From Candidatus Aquabacterium excrementipullorum (GTDB taxonomy: Bacteria; Pseudomonadota; Gammaproteobacteria; Burkholderiales; Burkholderiaceae_C), in contig DXIO01000071.1 in assembly GCA_019112875.1 (NCBI GenBank), positions 1-48,257 on the forward strand: a stretch of 48,257 nucleotides of DNA. The letters run 5' to 3'. Positions 9,118 to 20,957 of the stretch are shown in pieces. The notes below the pieces were generated by a model, which made no database searches, had not been told where the DNA came from, and was given only the letters and a program-made list of their open reading frames with translations. Every line of letters starts with the position of its first letter. Position 1 is the first letter of the stretch. Both the position numbers and the translations under genes were made by a program.

Positions 9118-9428
9118 GCACCCTCAACAAATTCGATGAAAGCCGCCTGCTGAAGGTGCTGGTCGCTCCGATCATTTCGGAAAAGGCCACGTCCGCCGCT
9201 GAACGCGGCGAGGTGCTCTTCAAGGTGCTGCGCGATGCCACCAAGCCCGAGATCAAGGCCGCCGTCGAGCTGCTGTTCAAGGTCGAAGTGAAGTCCGTGC
9301 AAGTCCTGAACCAGAAGGGCAAGACCAAGCGCTTCGGTGGCCGCATCGGTCGCCGCGACCACGCCAAGAAGGCCTACGTGGCCCTCAAGGACGGTCAGGA
9401 GCTGAACTTCTCCGGGGAGGCCGCGTAA
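9114..9428 (+). CDS. rplW: 50S ribosomal protein L23
   Basis: The 104-residue protein has the L23 core ([24 protein letters not shown]) that sits at the polypeptide exit and docks trigger factor and SRP. Its ATG overlaps the rplD stop by four bases (ATGA), indicating coupled translation. Confidence 0.98.
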   Translation: MSTLNKFDESRLLKVLVAPIISEKATSAAERGEVLFKVLRDATKPEIKAAVELLFKVEVKSVQVLNQKGKTKRFGGRIGRRDHAKKAYVALKDGQELNFSGEAA

Positions 9429-9430
9429 TC

Positions 9431-10255
9431 ATGGCTGTCGTCAAAGTCAAACCCACCTCGCCCGGCCGCCGTGGCGTGGTCAAGGTGGTGCACAAGCACC
9501 TGCACAAGGGCAAGCCCGAAGCTTCGCTGCTCGAGCCCCAGAAGCAAAATGCTGGCCGCAACAACAACGGCCGCATCACGATGCGCCACAAGGGCGGTGG
9601 TCACAAGCACCACTACCGCGTGGTCGACTTCGTGCGCAACAAGGATGGCATCCCCGCGAAGGTCGAGCGCATCGAGTACGACCCGAACCGCACGGCCCAC
9701 ATCGCCCTGGTGGTGTATGCCGACGGCGAGCGTCGCTACATCATCGCGCCGCGCGGCCTGGAAGTCGGCTCCACCATCCTGAGCGGCTCGGAAGCGCCGA
9801 TCAAGGCTGGCAACGCCCTGCCCATCCGCAACATTCCCGTGGGCTCGACGATCCACAACATCGAGATGCTGCCTGGCAAGGGTGGTCAGATCGCGCGTTC
9901 GGCCGGCACCTCCGCCGTCCTGATGGCCCGTGAAGGCACCTACGCTCAAGTGCGTCTGCGCTCCGGTGAGGTTCGCAAGATCCACATCGAATGCCGCGCC
10001 ACTCTCGGTGAAGTGAGCAACGAAGAGCATAGCCTGCGTCAGTACGGCAAGGCCGGCGCCATCCGCTGGAAGGGCATCCGTCCGACCGTCCGCGGCGTGG
10101 CCATGAACCCGGTGGATCACCCGCACGGTGGTGGCGAAGGCCGCACTGGCGAAGGTCAGGTCCCCGTGTCGCCTTGGAACACGATGACCAAGGGCTATCG
10201 CACCCGCAACAACAAGCGCACGCAGACCTTCATTGTGTCGCGTCGCAAAAAGTAA
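9431..10255 (+). CDS. rplB: 50S ribosomal protein L2
   Basis: The 274-residue protein is full length, with the RNA-binding core ([17 protein letters not shown]) and the C-terminal [19 protein letters not shown] loop containing the conserved histidine region near the peptidyl-transferase centre. It follows rplW by two bases, in the standard S10-operon order. Confidence 0.98.
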   Translation: MAVVKVKPTSPGRRGVVKVVHKHLHKGKPEASLLEPQKQNAGRNNNGRITMRHKGGGHKHHYRVVDFVRNKDGIPAKVERIEYDPNRTAHIALVVYADGERRYIIAPRGLEVGSTILSGSEAPIKAGNALPIRNIPVGSTIHNIEMLPGKGGQIARSAGTSAVLMAREGTYAQVRLRSGEVRKIHIECRATLGEVSNEEHSLRQYGKAGAIRWKGIRPTVRGVAMNPVDHPHGGGEGRTGEGQVPVSPWNTMTKGYRTRNNKRTQTFIVSRRKK

Positions 10256-10268
10256 GAGGTAGGCTGCT

Positions 10269-10544
10269 ATGGCTCGTTCTCTTAAAAAGGGTCCGTTCAT
10301 TGACCACCACCTCTCGGCCAAGGTCGAGAAGGCTGTGGCCACGAAGGACAAAAAGCCAGTCAAGACCTGGTCGCGTCGTTCCACCATCCTGCCTGAGTTC
10401 ATCGGTCTGACGATCGCTGTCCACAACGGCAAGCAGCACGTGCCCGTGTACGTGACGGACCAGATGGTTGGCCACAAGCTCGGCGAGTTCGCCCTGACCC
10501 GTGCATTCAAGGGTCACCCCGGCGACAAGAAAGCCAAGAAGTAA
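10269..10544 (+). CDS. rpsS: 30S ribosomal protein S19
   Basis: The 91-residue protein begins [15 protein letters not shown] and has the conserved stretches [14 protein letters not shown] and [15 protein letters not shown]. It lies in the 30S head and contacts S13. Length and position after rplB are typical. Confidence 0.98.
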   Translation: MARSLKKGPFIDHHLSAKVEKAVATKDKKPVKTWSRRSTILPEFIGLTIAVHNGKQHVPVYVTDQMVGHKLGEFALTRAFKGHPGDKKAKK

Positions 10545-10556
10545 GGAGCAGCGACG

Positions 10557-10886
10557 ATGGAAACGAAAGCAATCGTTCGCGGCGTTCGCCTGTCGGTCGA
10601 CAAGGGTCGACTGGTGGCGGACCTGATCCGTGGCAAGAAAGTCGATCAGGCTCTGAACATCCTGACCTTCACGCAAAAGAAGGCTGCCGGCATCATCAAG
10701 AAGGCTCTGGAGTCGGCAATCGCCAACGCCGAGCACAACGACGGTGCCGACATCGACGAACTGAAGGTCAAGACCATCTATGTGGAGCAAGGCACCACGC
10801 TGAAGCGTTTCACCGCCCGTGCAAAGGGCCGTGGCAACCGCATCAGCAAGCCGACCTGCCACATCTATGTGACCGTGGGCAACTAA
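10557..10886 (+). CDS. rplV: 50S ribosomal protein L22
   Basis: The 109-residue protein has the L22 signatures [18 protein letters not shown] and the tunnel-loop region [16 protein letters not shown], whose beta-hairpin lines the exit tunnel and is a known site of macrolide-resistance mutations. The start is preceded by AAGGAG. Confidence 0.98.
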   Translation: METKAIVRGVRLSVDKGRLVADLIRGKKVDQALNILTFTQKKAAGIIKKALESAIANAEHNDGADIDELKVKTIYVEQGTTLKRFTARAKGRGNRISKPTCHIYVTVGN

Positions 10887-10899
10887 GCAGAGGCTGACT

Positions 10900-11772
10900 A
10901 TGGGACAGAAAATCCACCCAACCGGCTTCCGCCTGGCCGTCACCCGCAACTGGGCATCGCGTTGGTACGCCACCAACCGCAATTTCGCCTCGATGCTGGC
11001 TGAAGACCTGGAAGTCCGCGAATTCCTGAAGAAGAAGCTCAAGAACGCGGCCGTGTCGCGCATCTTGATCGAGCGCCCCGCCAAGAGCGCCCGCATCACC
11101 ATTTTCTCGGCGCGTCCGGGCGTGGTGATCGGCAAGAAGGGCGAGGACATCGAGAACCTGAAGCTCGAACTGGCCAAGCGCCTGAACGTGCCGGTGTCGG
11201 TCAACATCGAAGAAGTGCGCAAGCCTGAAGTCGATGCCCAACTGATCGCCGACTCGATCACGCAGCAGCTGGAAAAGCGCATCATGTTCCGCCGCGCCAT
11301 GAAGCGCGCGATGCAGAACGCGATGCGCCTGGGCGCCCAGGGCATCAAGATCATGTCCGGTGGCCGCCTGAACGGCATCGAAATCGCCCGTACCGAGTGG
11401 TACCGCGAAGGCCGCGTGCCCCTTCACACCCTGAAGGCCGACATCGACTATGGCTTCTCCGAAGCCAAGACGACCTACGGCATCATCGGCGTGAAGGTGT
11501 GGGTCTACCGTGGCGACCGCCTGGCCAATGGCGAAGCCCCTGTGCTCAAGGGTGACGACCGCGAAGACGACCGCCGCAACCGCCGCGGTCCCCGCAGCGA
11601 CCGTCCGAACGACCGCCGTGGCCCCCGTGGTCCTGGCGCAGGTCGTGGTGCCCCGCGTGCTGATGGCGCGCCGGCCGACGGCAGCGACAAGCCTGCCGCG
11701 TCGGCTGACGCCGGTGCCGGTGCCAAGCGTGTCCGCAAGGCCGCGCCTGCCGCCGAGGCCAAAGGAGAATAA
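10900..11772 (+). CDS. rpsC: 30S ribosomal protein S3 with long basic tail
   Basis: The first 215 or so residues are ordinary S3: [18 protein letters not shown], the KH domain with [13 protein letters not shown], and the C-terminal domain with [16 protein letters not shown]. After about residue 215 comes a low-complexity tail rich in Arg, Pro, Gly and Ala, making the protein 290 residues instead of the 233 of E. coli. Similar extended S3 tails occur in Burkholderiales as far as I recall. The tail probably lies on the ribosome surface; its role is not known to me. Confidence 0.97.
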   Translation: MGQKIHPTGFRLAVTRNWASRWYATNRNFASMLAEDLEVREFLKKKLKNAAVSRILIERPAKSARITIFSARPGVVIGKKGEDIENLKLELAKRLNVPVSVNIEEVRKPEVDAQLIADSITQQLEKRIMFRRAMKRAMQNAMRLGAQGIKIMSGGRLNGIEIARTEWYREGRVPLHTLKADIDYGFSEAKTTYGIIGVKVWVYRGDRLANGEAPVLKGDDREDDRRNRRGPRSDRPNDRRGPRGPGAGRGAPRADGAPADGSDKPAASADAGAGAKRVRKAAPAAEAKGE

Positions 11773-11774
11773 AC

Positions 11775-12191
11775 ATGTTGCAACCTAATCGTCGCAAGTT
11801 CCGCAAGGAGCACAAAGGCCGCAACACGGGTGTCGCCACCCGTGGCGCCGACGTGTCCTTCGGCGATTTCGGCCTGAAGGCCACCGAGCGTGGTCGCATC
11901 ACGGCTCGCCAGATCGAAGCTGCCCGTCGCGCCATTTCGCGTCACGTGAAGCGTGGCGGCCGTATCTTCATCCGCATCTTCCCGGACAAGCCGATCTCGC
12001 AAAAGCCGGCCGAAGTCCGTATGGGTAACGGTAAGGGTAACGTGGAGTACTACGTGGCTGAAATCACGCCCGGCAAGGTGCTCTATGAAATCCAAGGTGT
12101 GCCTGAAGAGCTCGCTCGCGAAGCCTTCAAGCTGGCTGCTGCCAAGCTCCCGCTGTCCACGACCTTCGTGGGCCGTGAGTTCGGCATCTAA
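11775..12191 (+). CDS. rplP: 50S ribosomal protein L16
   Basis: The 138-residue protein begins [17 protein letters not shown] and contains [20 protein letters not shown], the conserved loop that contacts tRNA. Length is typical. It starts two bases after the rpsC stop region, with AAAGGAG ahead of its ATG inside the end of rpsC. Confidence 0.98.
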   Translation: MLQPNRRKFRKEHKGRNTGVATRGADVSFGDFGLKATERGRITARQIEAARRAISRHVKRGGRIFIRIFPDKPISQKPAEVRMGNGKGNVEYYVAEITPGKVLYEIQGVPEELAREAFKLAAAKLPLSTTFVGREFGI

Positions 12192-12212
12192 CTGACGCGC
12201 AAGGAGAAAGAC

Positions 12213-12419
12213 ATGGCGAAAGCCTCTGAACTGCGCGCCAAGGATGTGGCCGCGCTGGAAACGGAAATCAAGGAACTGCTGAAGTCCCACTTCAACCTGC
12301 GCATGCAGCGTGGTACCCAGCAGCTCAACGACCACTCGGTGCTGGGCAAGACTCGTCGCGACATCGCTCGCGTCAAGACGATCCTGACCGAGAAGAAGAA
12401 GCAAGGAGCCGCCAAATGA
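12213..12419 (+). CDS. rpmC: 50S ribosomal protein L29
   Basis: The 68-residue helical protein has the L29 core ([17 protein letters not shown] and [11 protein letters not shown]). It sits beside L23 at the tunnel exit. Its stop overlaps the rpsQ start by four bases (ATGA). Confidence 0.97.
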   Translation: MAKASELRAKDVAALETEIKELLKSHFNLRMQRGTQQLNDHSVLGKTRRDIARVKTILTEKKKQGAAK

Positions 12420-12697
12420 CGGAAGCTCAAACCGCGACCAAGGTCAAGGTTACCCGCACCCTCGTGGGCAAGGTGGTGTCCGATGCCCGCGCCAAGACCG
12501 TCACGGTCCTGGTCGAGCGTCGTTCCAAGCACGAGCTCTACGGCAAGATCGTTGCGCACTCGCGCAAGTACCACGCCCACGATGAGAACAACGAGTTCCA
12601 CATCGGCGACGTGGTCGAGATCACCGAGAGCCGCCCGCTGTCCAAGACCAAGAACTGGGTCGTGACCCGTCTGGTCGAGAAGGCTCAAGCGGTCTGA
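12416..12697 (+). CDS. rpsQ: 30S ribosomal protein S17
   Basis: The 93-residue protein has the S17 OB-fold motifs [20 protein letters not shown] and the conserved KYHAHDE and [15 protein letters not shown] segments. It is the last gene of the S10 operon here: a strong terminator follows and rplN of the spc operon is absent downstream. Confidence 0.98.
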   Translation: MTEAQTATKVKVTRTLVGKVVSDARAKTVTVLVERRSKHELYGKIVAHSRKYHAHDENNEFHIGDVVEITESRPLSKTKNWVVTRLVEKAQAV

Positions 12698-12772
12698 TCG
12701 TGATCTGATCGATCCCGCGAGGGATCAAACGCACCGCAGGACGTGGCTTTAGCGCCGCGGCCCTGCAGGCCG

Positions 12773-12810
12773 AACCGGCTGTCAGTGATACTGGCGGCCG
12801 GTTTTTCTTT
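12773..12810 (+). terminator. Strong terminator ending the S10 operon
   Basis: A 13-bp stem (two G-U pairs) starting AACCGGC and ending GCCGGTT, around the loop TGATA, is followed by TTTTTCTTT. It cuts the ribosomal operon after rpsQ. Confidence 0.85.
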
Positions 12811-12877
12811 GTGCGCCTGACTCCTGCACCGCTTCTTGCATCCAGGCAGGCACCAAACGCTTTCAACGGAGTTTCAG

Positions 12878-13396
12878 ATGATCAAGCAAGGTGACAAGCT
12901 GCCCGCCGGCACGCTGTTCGAGTACATCGAGGTGGAAGGCAATGGCTGCAGCCTGGGCCCCAACGCCTTCGACATCGCCCAGGCCACGGCCGGCAAGACG
13001 GTGGCCATCTTCGGCGTGCCGGGCGCTTTCACGCCCACCTGCTCGGCGCGCCATGCGCCGGGTTACATCGAGCAGGCCGAGGCCTTCAAGGCGGCCGGTG
13101 TGGACGAGATCTGGTGCGTGTCGGTGAACGACGCCTTCGTGATGGGCGCCTGGGCACGCGAGCTCAAGGCCGACGGCAAGGTGCGTTTCATGGCGGACGG
13201 CAGCGCGGAATTCGCCAAGGCCACCGGCCTGACGCTGGACCTGGGCGCCAAGGGCCTGGGCCTGCGCTCGATCCGCTACTCGCTGCTGGCCAAGGATGGC
13301 GTGGTGACGGCGCTGAACCTCGAAGAAGGCGGTGCCTTCAAGGTGAGCGATGCCGAGACGCTGCTGGCGCAGGCCAAGGCGCAACAGGCGGCATGA
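12878..13396 (+). CDS. Peroxiredoxin of the Prx5 type
   Basis: The 172-residue thioredoxin-fold protein has the peroxidatic motif VPGAFTPTCS with Cys55, and Trp79-Cys80 (EIWCVSVND) where Prx5 proteins often have a further cysteine. Such enzymes reduce hydrogen peroxide and organic peroxides using thiols. The ATG at 12878 has GGAG upstream; an in-frame start 14 codons earlier lacks similarity. It stands alone between two terminators. Confidence 0.9.
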   Translation: MIKQGDKLPAGTLFEYIEVEGNGCSLGPNAFDIAQATAGKTVAIFGVPGAFTPTCSARHAPGYIEQAEAFKAAGVDEIWCVSVNDAFVMGAWARELKADGKVRFMADGSAEFAKATGLTLDLGAKGLGLRSIRYSLLAKDGVVTALNLEEGGAFKVSDAETLLAQAKAQQAA

Positions 13397-13439
13397 GCCT
13401 TCGTTGAGCGCAGGCGGCCATGTGCGGGCCGCCGCCGCA

Positions 13440-13466
13440 AAAAAAGGGGGCCGTGAGGCCCCTTTG
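13440..13466 (+). terminator. Bidirectional terminator between peroxiredoxin and DUF962 genes
   Basis: AAAAAGGGGGCC and GGCCCCTTTG form a stem around GTGA with A-rich and T-rich sides, between two convergent genes, so it can serve both. Confidence 0.75.
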
Positions 13467-13490
13467 TCGTTCTGGTAGACAGCCGCAGGC

Positions 13491-14006
13491 TCAGTGCATC
13501 TCACCGGCGTTGGCTTCGACGGCCTTGAACAGGTCTCGCCGCAGGCCCAGGAAGAAGCCGAGTTCGGCCACGACGAACAGCGGGCCCATGGCCAGGCCGA
13601 TCAGGTCGTCGACGAAGGCGGGCTTGCGGCCTTCCCAGGCGTGGCCGAGGAACTGGATGGCCCAGCCGACGATGAACAGGCCGGCGCCGGACCCGAGCCA
13701 CAGCGCGGTGCCCTCCAGTGCCAGTTGCCGCCCCACGTGGTTGGAGGCGGCCAGCCACAGTGCCATCACCAGGCCATAGCGCAGATCCAGCCGCAGGTAG
13801 AACACGGCGGCCAGCAGGCTGAGCAGCAGCGATGGGGTCACGTCCACCGTGGCGGAGCCCAGCGCCCACTGCCCCAGCACGGGGCGCGCCAGCAAGGTGC
13901 TCACCGAGAGCACGATCATGGGGATGCCGACGAAGTGGGTGAGGACGTTGCGGCGGTCGCGGTGGTAGCTGGCGTACTGTGTCAGCTGTTCGGTGAGGGT
14001 CTTCAT
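13491..14006 (-). CDS. Mpo1/DUF962 family integral membrane protein
   Basis: The 171-residue protein matches the DUF962 (yeast Mpo1/YGL010w) family: YASYHRDRRNVLTHFVGIPM near the N-terminus and WAIQFLGHAWEGRKPAFVDD near residue 110, with several hydrophobic helices. The conserved histidines bind iron in yeast Mpo1, an alpha-oxidation dioxygenase acting on 2-hydroxy fatty acids; whether the bacterial protein does the same is unproven. The ATG at 14006 places the family start correctly; a longer frame upstream has no similarity. Confidence 0.8.
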   Translation of the reverse strand: MKTLTEQLTQYASYHRDRRNVLTHFVGIPMIVLSVSTLLARPVLGQWALGSATVDVTPSLLLSLLAAVFYLRLDLRYGLVMALWLAASNHVGRQLALEGTALWLGSGAGLFIVGWAIQFLGHAWEGRKPAFVDDLIGLAMGPLFVVAELGFFLGLRRDLFKAVEANAGEMH

Positions 14007-14224
14007 GCCGGCTCCTGGTGGCTGGGCTGCTTGAGTGCCTGGGCTGCACTGTAGGCCACGGGGCGCCGGGCATCTGTCGTTCACGCGACGCTTGGAGGCT
14101 GACGCCGGTCAAAGGCGCGTCAGGAACGCTGGCTCGGCAAGGCCATGCAGACTGGGTTAAGGCTGACGGACCCTGGCCTTGGGGCAGGGCGCACGCACTT
14201 GGGGCGAACCGGGCTGAAAACACC

Positions 14225-14240
14225 TGGCACGGTTCGCGCT
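14225..14240 (+). promoter_or_regulatory. Possible sigma-54 promoter upstream of preT
   Basis: TGGCACGGTTCGCGCT has the -24 GG (14226-14227) and -12 GC (14238-14239) separated by exactly 10 bases. The -24 half is perfect (TGGCACG) but the -12 half is GCGCT rather than TTGCT. The predicted start of transcription falls near 14251, just before the RutR-type palindrome. Confidence 0.3.
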
Positions 14241-14255
14241 AGAGCTTCTGTTGAA

Positions 14256-14277
14256 AACCTGACCATTTGGTCAGGTT
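14256..14277 (+). promoter_or_regulatory. Perfect palindromic operator, RutR-type box
   Basis: A 10-base arm AACCTGACCA is followed by TT and the exact reverse complement of the arm. The core TGACCA-TT-TGGTCA matches the RutR consensus of E. coli (TTGACCA NN TGGTCAA, from memory of published work). It ends 21 bases before the GTG of preT, overlapping the likely start of transcription, so a bound TetR-family repressor would block the pyrimidine operon. No such regulator is encoded in this window. Confidence 0.75.
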
Positions 14278-14298
14278 CCTGCCAACAGGAGAGTCAGC

Positions 14299-15675
14299 GT
14301 GTCTGAGTGCCCCCTCCCTGATGTCCAGGCCGGCCGTCTGCCGCCTGGCGACTACGCCGCCCGTTTCGGCGATGCCAGCCCACCCTTGAGCCATGCCCAG
14401 GCGGTGATCGAGGCCGAGCGATGTCTGTACTGCTATGACGCGCCCTGCCAGACGGCCTGCCCGACCGGCATCGACGTGCCCACCTTCATCCACCGCATCG
14501 CCGACGGCAACCTGCGTGGCGCGGCGCGGGCCATCCTGGAGGCCAACCCGCTGGGCGGCATGTGCGCCCGCGTGTGTCCGACGGAAGAGCTGTGCGAGCA
14601 GGTCTGCGTGCGCAACACCGAGCAGGGCAAGCCCATCGAGATCGGTCGCCTGCAGCGCCATGCGGTCGAGGCCGCGATGGCCGACGGCGTGGCGCCGCTG
14701 TTCACACGGGCCGAATCCACGGGCAGGCGCGTCGCGGTGGTGGGGGCCGGCCCGGCCGGGCTGGCCTGTGCGCACACGCTGGCTCGCCAGGGCCACGAGG
14801 TGGTGATTCTGGATGCCCACGAGAAGGCCGGTGGCCTCAACGAATACGGGTTGGCCTCGTACAAGACGGCAGGCGATTTCGCGCAGCGCGAGATCCGCTG
14901 GCTGCTGTCGATCGGTGGCATCACGGTGCAGACCGGCTGGCGGCTGCGCACGGCGGCGCAGCTGGAAGAGCTGCGCGGCCAATACGACGCGGTGTTCCTG
15001 GGCCTGGGCCTGGGCGCGGTCAACCAGTTGGGGCTGCCCGATGAACACGCCTTGAAGGGCGTGCGCAACGCGGTGGACTTCATCGCCGAGCTGCGCCAGG
15101 CGGCCGACCTGGCGACGCTGCCCATCGGCCGCCGCGTGGTGGTGATCGGCGGCGGCATGACGGCGGTGGACGCGGCCGTGCAGGCCAGGCTGCTGGGCGC
15201 CGAAGAGGTGACGATGGTCTACCGCCGCGGGCCTGAAGCCATGTCCGCCTCGCGAGACGAGCAGCAGTGGGCGCAGACCAATGGCGTGACGATCCGCCAT
15301 TGGCTGGCCCCTGTGGCCTTGCAGTCGGTCGATGGCCATGTGAATGGCATCACCCTGGCGCACCAGCATCTGGTGGACGGCCGCGTGAAGCCCACGGGCG
15401 AGCAGGAGGTGCTGCCCGCCGACATGGTGCTCAAGGCCATCGGCCAGCGCTTCGAGGAATCGGCGTGGGCGGTGGACGCGGGCTTTGCCATGCAGGACGG
15501 TCGTCTGGCCGTGGACGACATGGGCAAGACCTCCGTGCCCGGCGTGTGGGCTGGCGGTGACTGCCGCGCCGGTGGCCGCGACCTCACCGTCGAGGCGGTG
15601 GAGGACGGCAAGCAGGCCGCGAAAGCCATCCACTTCCATCTGAGCAAGCAGGCGGCGCTGGCCGCCCTGGCCTGA
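14299..15675 (+). CDS. preT: Dihydropyrimidine dehydrogenase subunit PreT (NAD- and Fe-S-containing oxidoreductase)
   Basis: The 458-residue protein has the GltD-like architecture: two N-terminal cysteine clusters for 4Fe-4S binding (C42, C45, C50, C54 and C89, C93, C99, C103), an FAD-binding VAVVGAGPAGLACA near residue 150, and an NAD(P)-binding VVVIGGGMTAVDAA near residue 280. With PreA it reduces uracil and thymine to the 5,6-dihydro forms. It starts with GTG at 14299, supported by AGGAGAG upstream. It is the first gene of a four-gene pyrimidine catabolism operon. Confidence 0.93.
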   Translation: MSECPLPDVQAGRLPPGDYAARFGDASPPLSHAQAVIEAERCLYCYDAPCQTACPTGIDVPTFIHRIADGNLRGAARAILEANPLGGMCARVCPTEELCEQVCVRNTEQGKPIEIGRLQRHAVEAAMADGVAPLFTRAESTGRRVAVVGAGPAGLACAHTLARQGHEVVILDAHEKAGGLNEYGLASYKTAGDFAQREIRWLLSIGGITVQTGWRLRTAAQLEELRGQYDAVFLGLGLGAVNQLGLPDEHALKGVRNAVDFIAELRQAADLATLPIGRRVVVIGGGMTAVDAAVQARLLGAEEVTMVYRRGPEAMSASRDEQQWAQTNGVTIRHWLAPVALQSVDGHVNGITLAHQHLVDGRVKPTGEQEVLPADMVLKAIGQRFEESAWAVDAGFAMQDGRLAVDDMGKTSVPGVWAGGDCRAGGRDLTVEAVEDGKQAAKAIHFHLSKQAALAALA

Positions 15676-15714
15676 AACCAGTTGACCTGAGCGATCCCAA
15701 GGAGTGTCCCCACC

Positions 15715-18592
<2,878 letters not shown>

Positions 18593-18617
18593 CCTGCCGA
18601 CGAACGAGGAGATCGAC

Positions 18618-19892
18618 ATGAGCACACTCGACGCCCCCACCGTTGAACCTGACGTGAGCGCCCTGCGCATCGACGGCCAGCGCCTGTGGCAATCGCTGAT
18701 GACGCTGGCCGAGATCGGCGCCACGCCCAAGGGCGGCGTCTGCCGCCTGGCCCTGACCGATCTGGACCGGCAAGGCCGTGACCTGGTCGTGCAATGGGCG
18801 CGCGACGCCGGCATGAGTATCACCATCGACCAGATCGGCAATGTGTTCATGCGCCGCGATGGCCGCGACAACAGCCTGCCGCCCATCATGACCGGCAGCC
18901 ACATCGACACGCAGCCCACCGGCGGCAAGTTCGATGGCAACTACGGCGTGCTGGCCGGCCTGGAGGTGGTGCGCACGCTCAATGACCGCGGCATCCGCAC
19001 CGAGGCACCCATCGAGGTGGCCTTCTGGACCAACGAGGAGGGCTCGCGCTTCGTGCCCGTGATGATGGGCTCGGGCGTGTTCGCCAGGGCCTTCAGCCTG
19101 GAGACGGCCTACGCCGCGCAGGATGTCGACGGCAAGACGGTGAAGGACGAACTGAGCCGCATCGGCTACGTGGGCGAGCAGGTGCCGGGCGATCACCCCG
19201 TGGGCGCCTACTTCGAGGCCCACATCGAGCAAGGCCCCGTGCTGGAGGACCACGACATCACCATCGGCGTGGTCGAGGCCGTGCTGGGCATCCGCTGGTA
19301 CGACTGCACCGTGACGGGCATGGAGGCCCACGCTGGCCCCACCCCCATGGGCCTGCGCCAGGATGCCTTGCAGGTGGCCACGAAGATCATGCAGGAGGTG
19401 GTGGCCGTGGCCATGCGGCACCAGCCGCACGGGCGCGGCACCGTCGGCATGGTGCAGGTGCACCCCAACAGTCGCAACGTGATCCCGGGACGCGTGAAGT
19501 TTTCGATGGACCTGCGCAATGTCAGCAACGAACTGCTGGACCAGATGGACGCGGAGATCCGCGCCTATTGCGCGCAAGTGGCGGCGCAATCGGGCCTGAG
19601 CGTGGCCGTGCAGGAGGTGTCGCACTACCCGGCCGTGCCGTTCGAGGCCGGCTGCGTGGCGGCGGTGCGCCAGGCCACCGAGGCGCTGGGCTACTCGAAC
19701 ATGCCCACCGTATCGGGGGCGGGGCACGATGCCGTCTACGTGGCGCGCCTGGCGCCGGCGGGCATGATTTTCGTCCCGTGCAAGGACGGCATCAGCCACA
19801 ACGAGATCGAGGACGCCAAATCCGAACACCTGGAAGCCGGCTGCAACGTGCTGTTGCACGCGATGCTGGCGCGCGCAGGCGCGGTGGGCTGA
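18618..19892 (+). CDS. Zn-dependent carbamoyl-amino-acid hydrolase (beta-ureidopropionase type)
   Basis: The 424-residue M20-family protein has the metal ligands in GSHIDTQPTGGKFDG and NEEGSRF, the HIEQGPVLE motif, and GAGHDAVYVARLAPAGMIF near the end. This subfamily (hydantoinase/carbamoylase, AmaB/HyuC-like) cleaves N-carbamoyl amino acids to amino acid, CO2 and ammonia. As the last gene of the preT-preA-hydantoinase operon it most likely acts on N-carbamoyl-beta-alanine and its methyl homologue. The closest named family cannot be settled by eye (AmaB or beta-ureidopropionase). Confidence 0.88.
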   Translation: MSTLDAPTVEPDVSALRIDGQRLWQSLMTLAEIGATPKGGVCRLALTDLDRQGRDLVVQWARDAGMSITIDQIGNVFMRRDGRDNSLPPIMTGSHIDTQPTGGKFDGNYGVLAGLEVVRTLNDRGIRTEAPIEVAFWTNEEGSRFVPVMMGSGVFARAFSLETAYAAQDVDGKTVKDELSRIGYVGEQVPGDHPVGAYFEAHIEQGPVLEDHDITIGVVEAVLGIRWYDCTVTGMEAHAGPTPMGLRQDALQVATKIMQEVVAVAMRHQPHGRGTVGMVQVHPNSRNVIPGRVKFSMDLRNVSNELLDQMDAEIRAYCAQVAAQSGLSVAVQEVSHYPAVPFEAGCVAAVRQATEALGYSNMPTVSGAGHDAVYVARLAPAGMIFVPCKDGISHNEIEDAKSEHLEAGCNVLLHAMLARAGAVG

Positions 19893-19929
19893 GACGGCGC
19901 TGCGCGGGCGTGCTCGGCCGGCGGACCGC

Positions 19930-20199
19930 TCAGCGGCGGCGGTGAGCCGGGCCGGGGCCGCCCGGGCCGCGCGACGACGGTGCCAGGTGGCGGAACGTGA
20001 TCCGGCCTTTGGTCAGGTCGTAGGGCGACAGCTCCAGCGACACGTTGTCGCCGGCCAGGATGCGGATGTGGTTCTTGCGCATCTTGCCCGAGGTGTAGGC
20101 GATGAGCTTGTGACCGTTGTCCAGCAGCACGATGTAGCGGGAATCCGGGAGGATTTCCTCGACGACACCAGACATTTCGATCAGTTCTTCCTTGGCCAT
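19930..20199 (-). CDS. infA: Translation initiation factor IF-1 (second paralogue type)
   Basis: The 89-residue protein starts [20 protein letters not shown] and has the OB-fold core with [22 protein letters not shown]-1 is normally 72 residues; this one ends with a Gly/Pro/Arg-rich tail ([15 protein letters not shown]). Betaproteobacteria commonly carry one infA in the spc ribosomal cluster and a second, free-standing copy; this gene is not beside ribosomal genes and fits the second. A strong Shine-Dalgarno (GGAGG) precedes the ATG. Confidence 0.93.
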   Translation of the reverse strand: MAKEELIEMSGVVEEILPDSRYIVLLDNGHKLIAYTSGKMRKNHIRILAGDNVSLELSPYDLTKGRITFRHLAPSSRGPGGPGPAHRRR

Positions 20200-20625
20200 T
20201 CGGCCTCCTTGACAGCGGTTGACGGGATGGTGGCCGCATCACGCGGCATGCCAGGCGTCTCGGGCGATCACCGGACGGGGGCACGGGCGTGCTGGCGCAA
20301 CGCAGAAACAGGTGCCGTGTGATCAAGTCGGGGGTGGCCTCGAAGGCCATCGCGCAGTGCGAAGGCAGGGCCGGCAGCGTCTTTAAGGGACGGTCTTTTA
20401 AAGCGGTGGCACTTGTGCCAATGTTAGCACTCGCCCGAAATTTCGGCGGTGCCGGGGAGCCCAAACCCCTTTTCGGGTCACGTCAAGCAAGGGCTTGGTG
20501 GCGGGTGGGACATGGCACGGCAGACGCCGGGCTGACATAAAGTGAAGCTGTCGGATCGGCCACGAGTCGGTCGCCCCAGTTTTCGGACCACCCCTGCCGA
20601 AAGCGCGAACCATGTGAGGACCGCC
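20200..20625. other. Intergenic region between infA and a small unknown gene
   Basis: No convincing gene is seen in these 426 bases; open frames here lack a plausible start or similarity. The region contains an inverted repeat TGGCAC-TT-GTGCCA (20407-20420). On the minus strand TTGGCA at 20416-20421 is followed at 15-16 bases by TAAAAG/AAAAGA, a weak candidate infA promoter giving a long leader. Confidence 0.4.
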
Positions 20626-20925
20626 ATGGACACCAGCCTGCACGACACCGTTTTCGAGCGCACCGACCAGGGGCGCGTGACTGCCCTGCGGCAGGACAAC
20701 GGCCTGAACCGGGAAGCGCAGCGGCTGCTGCTGATGATGACGGGGTACACCCCGCTGGCCGACCTGCTGGCCCTGCTGGACGAAGGCGTCTCGATGGACG
20801 CGGCCCATGAGGTGGTCGACGAGTTGCTGCACCGCCAGTTGATCCGCCCGGTGGACGCGCTGCCCTACGGCTCGCGGGTGAAATGGTTCGGCCCTCCGGG
20901 CGCGGCGGCTGGTCCGGCCGCTTGA
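20626..20925 (+). CDS. Small hypothetical protein
   Basis: The 99-residue product begins MDTSLHDTVFERTDQGRV. It is mainly helical, with DGVS-like spacing in LLALLDEGVSMDAAHEVVDELLHRQLIRPV that could be a winged-helix-like fragment, and a flexible Ala/Gly/Pro end. I do not recognise the family. TGAGGA lies six bases before the ATG. It converges with the hemolysin III gene. Confidence 0.6.
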   Translation: MDTSLHDTVFERTDQGRVTALRQDNGLNREAQRLLLMMTGYTPLADLLALLDEGVSMDAAHEVVDELLHRQLIRPVDALPYGSRVKWFGPPGAAAGPAA

Positions 20926-20957
20926 TGTTCGCCGCCATGGGCCGAATGGCTCATGGC

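Noticed and set aside
20424..20432. TTAGCACTC, one half of a CIRCE element
   Set aside because: The second half GAGTGCTAA is not found nine bases away, so it is not an HrcA site.
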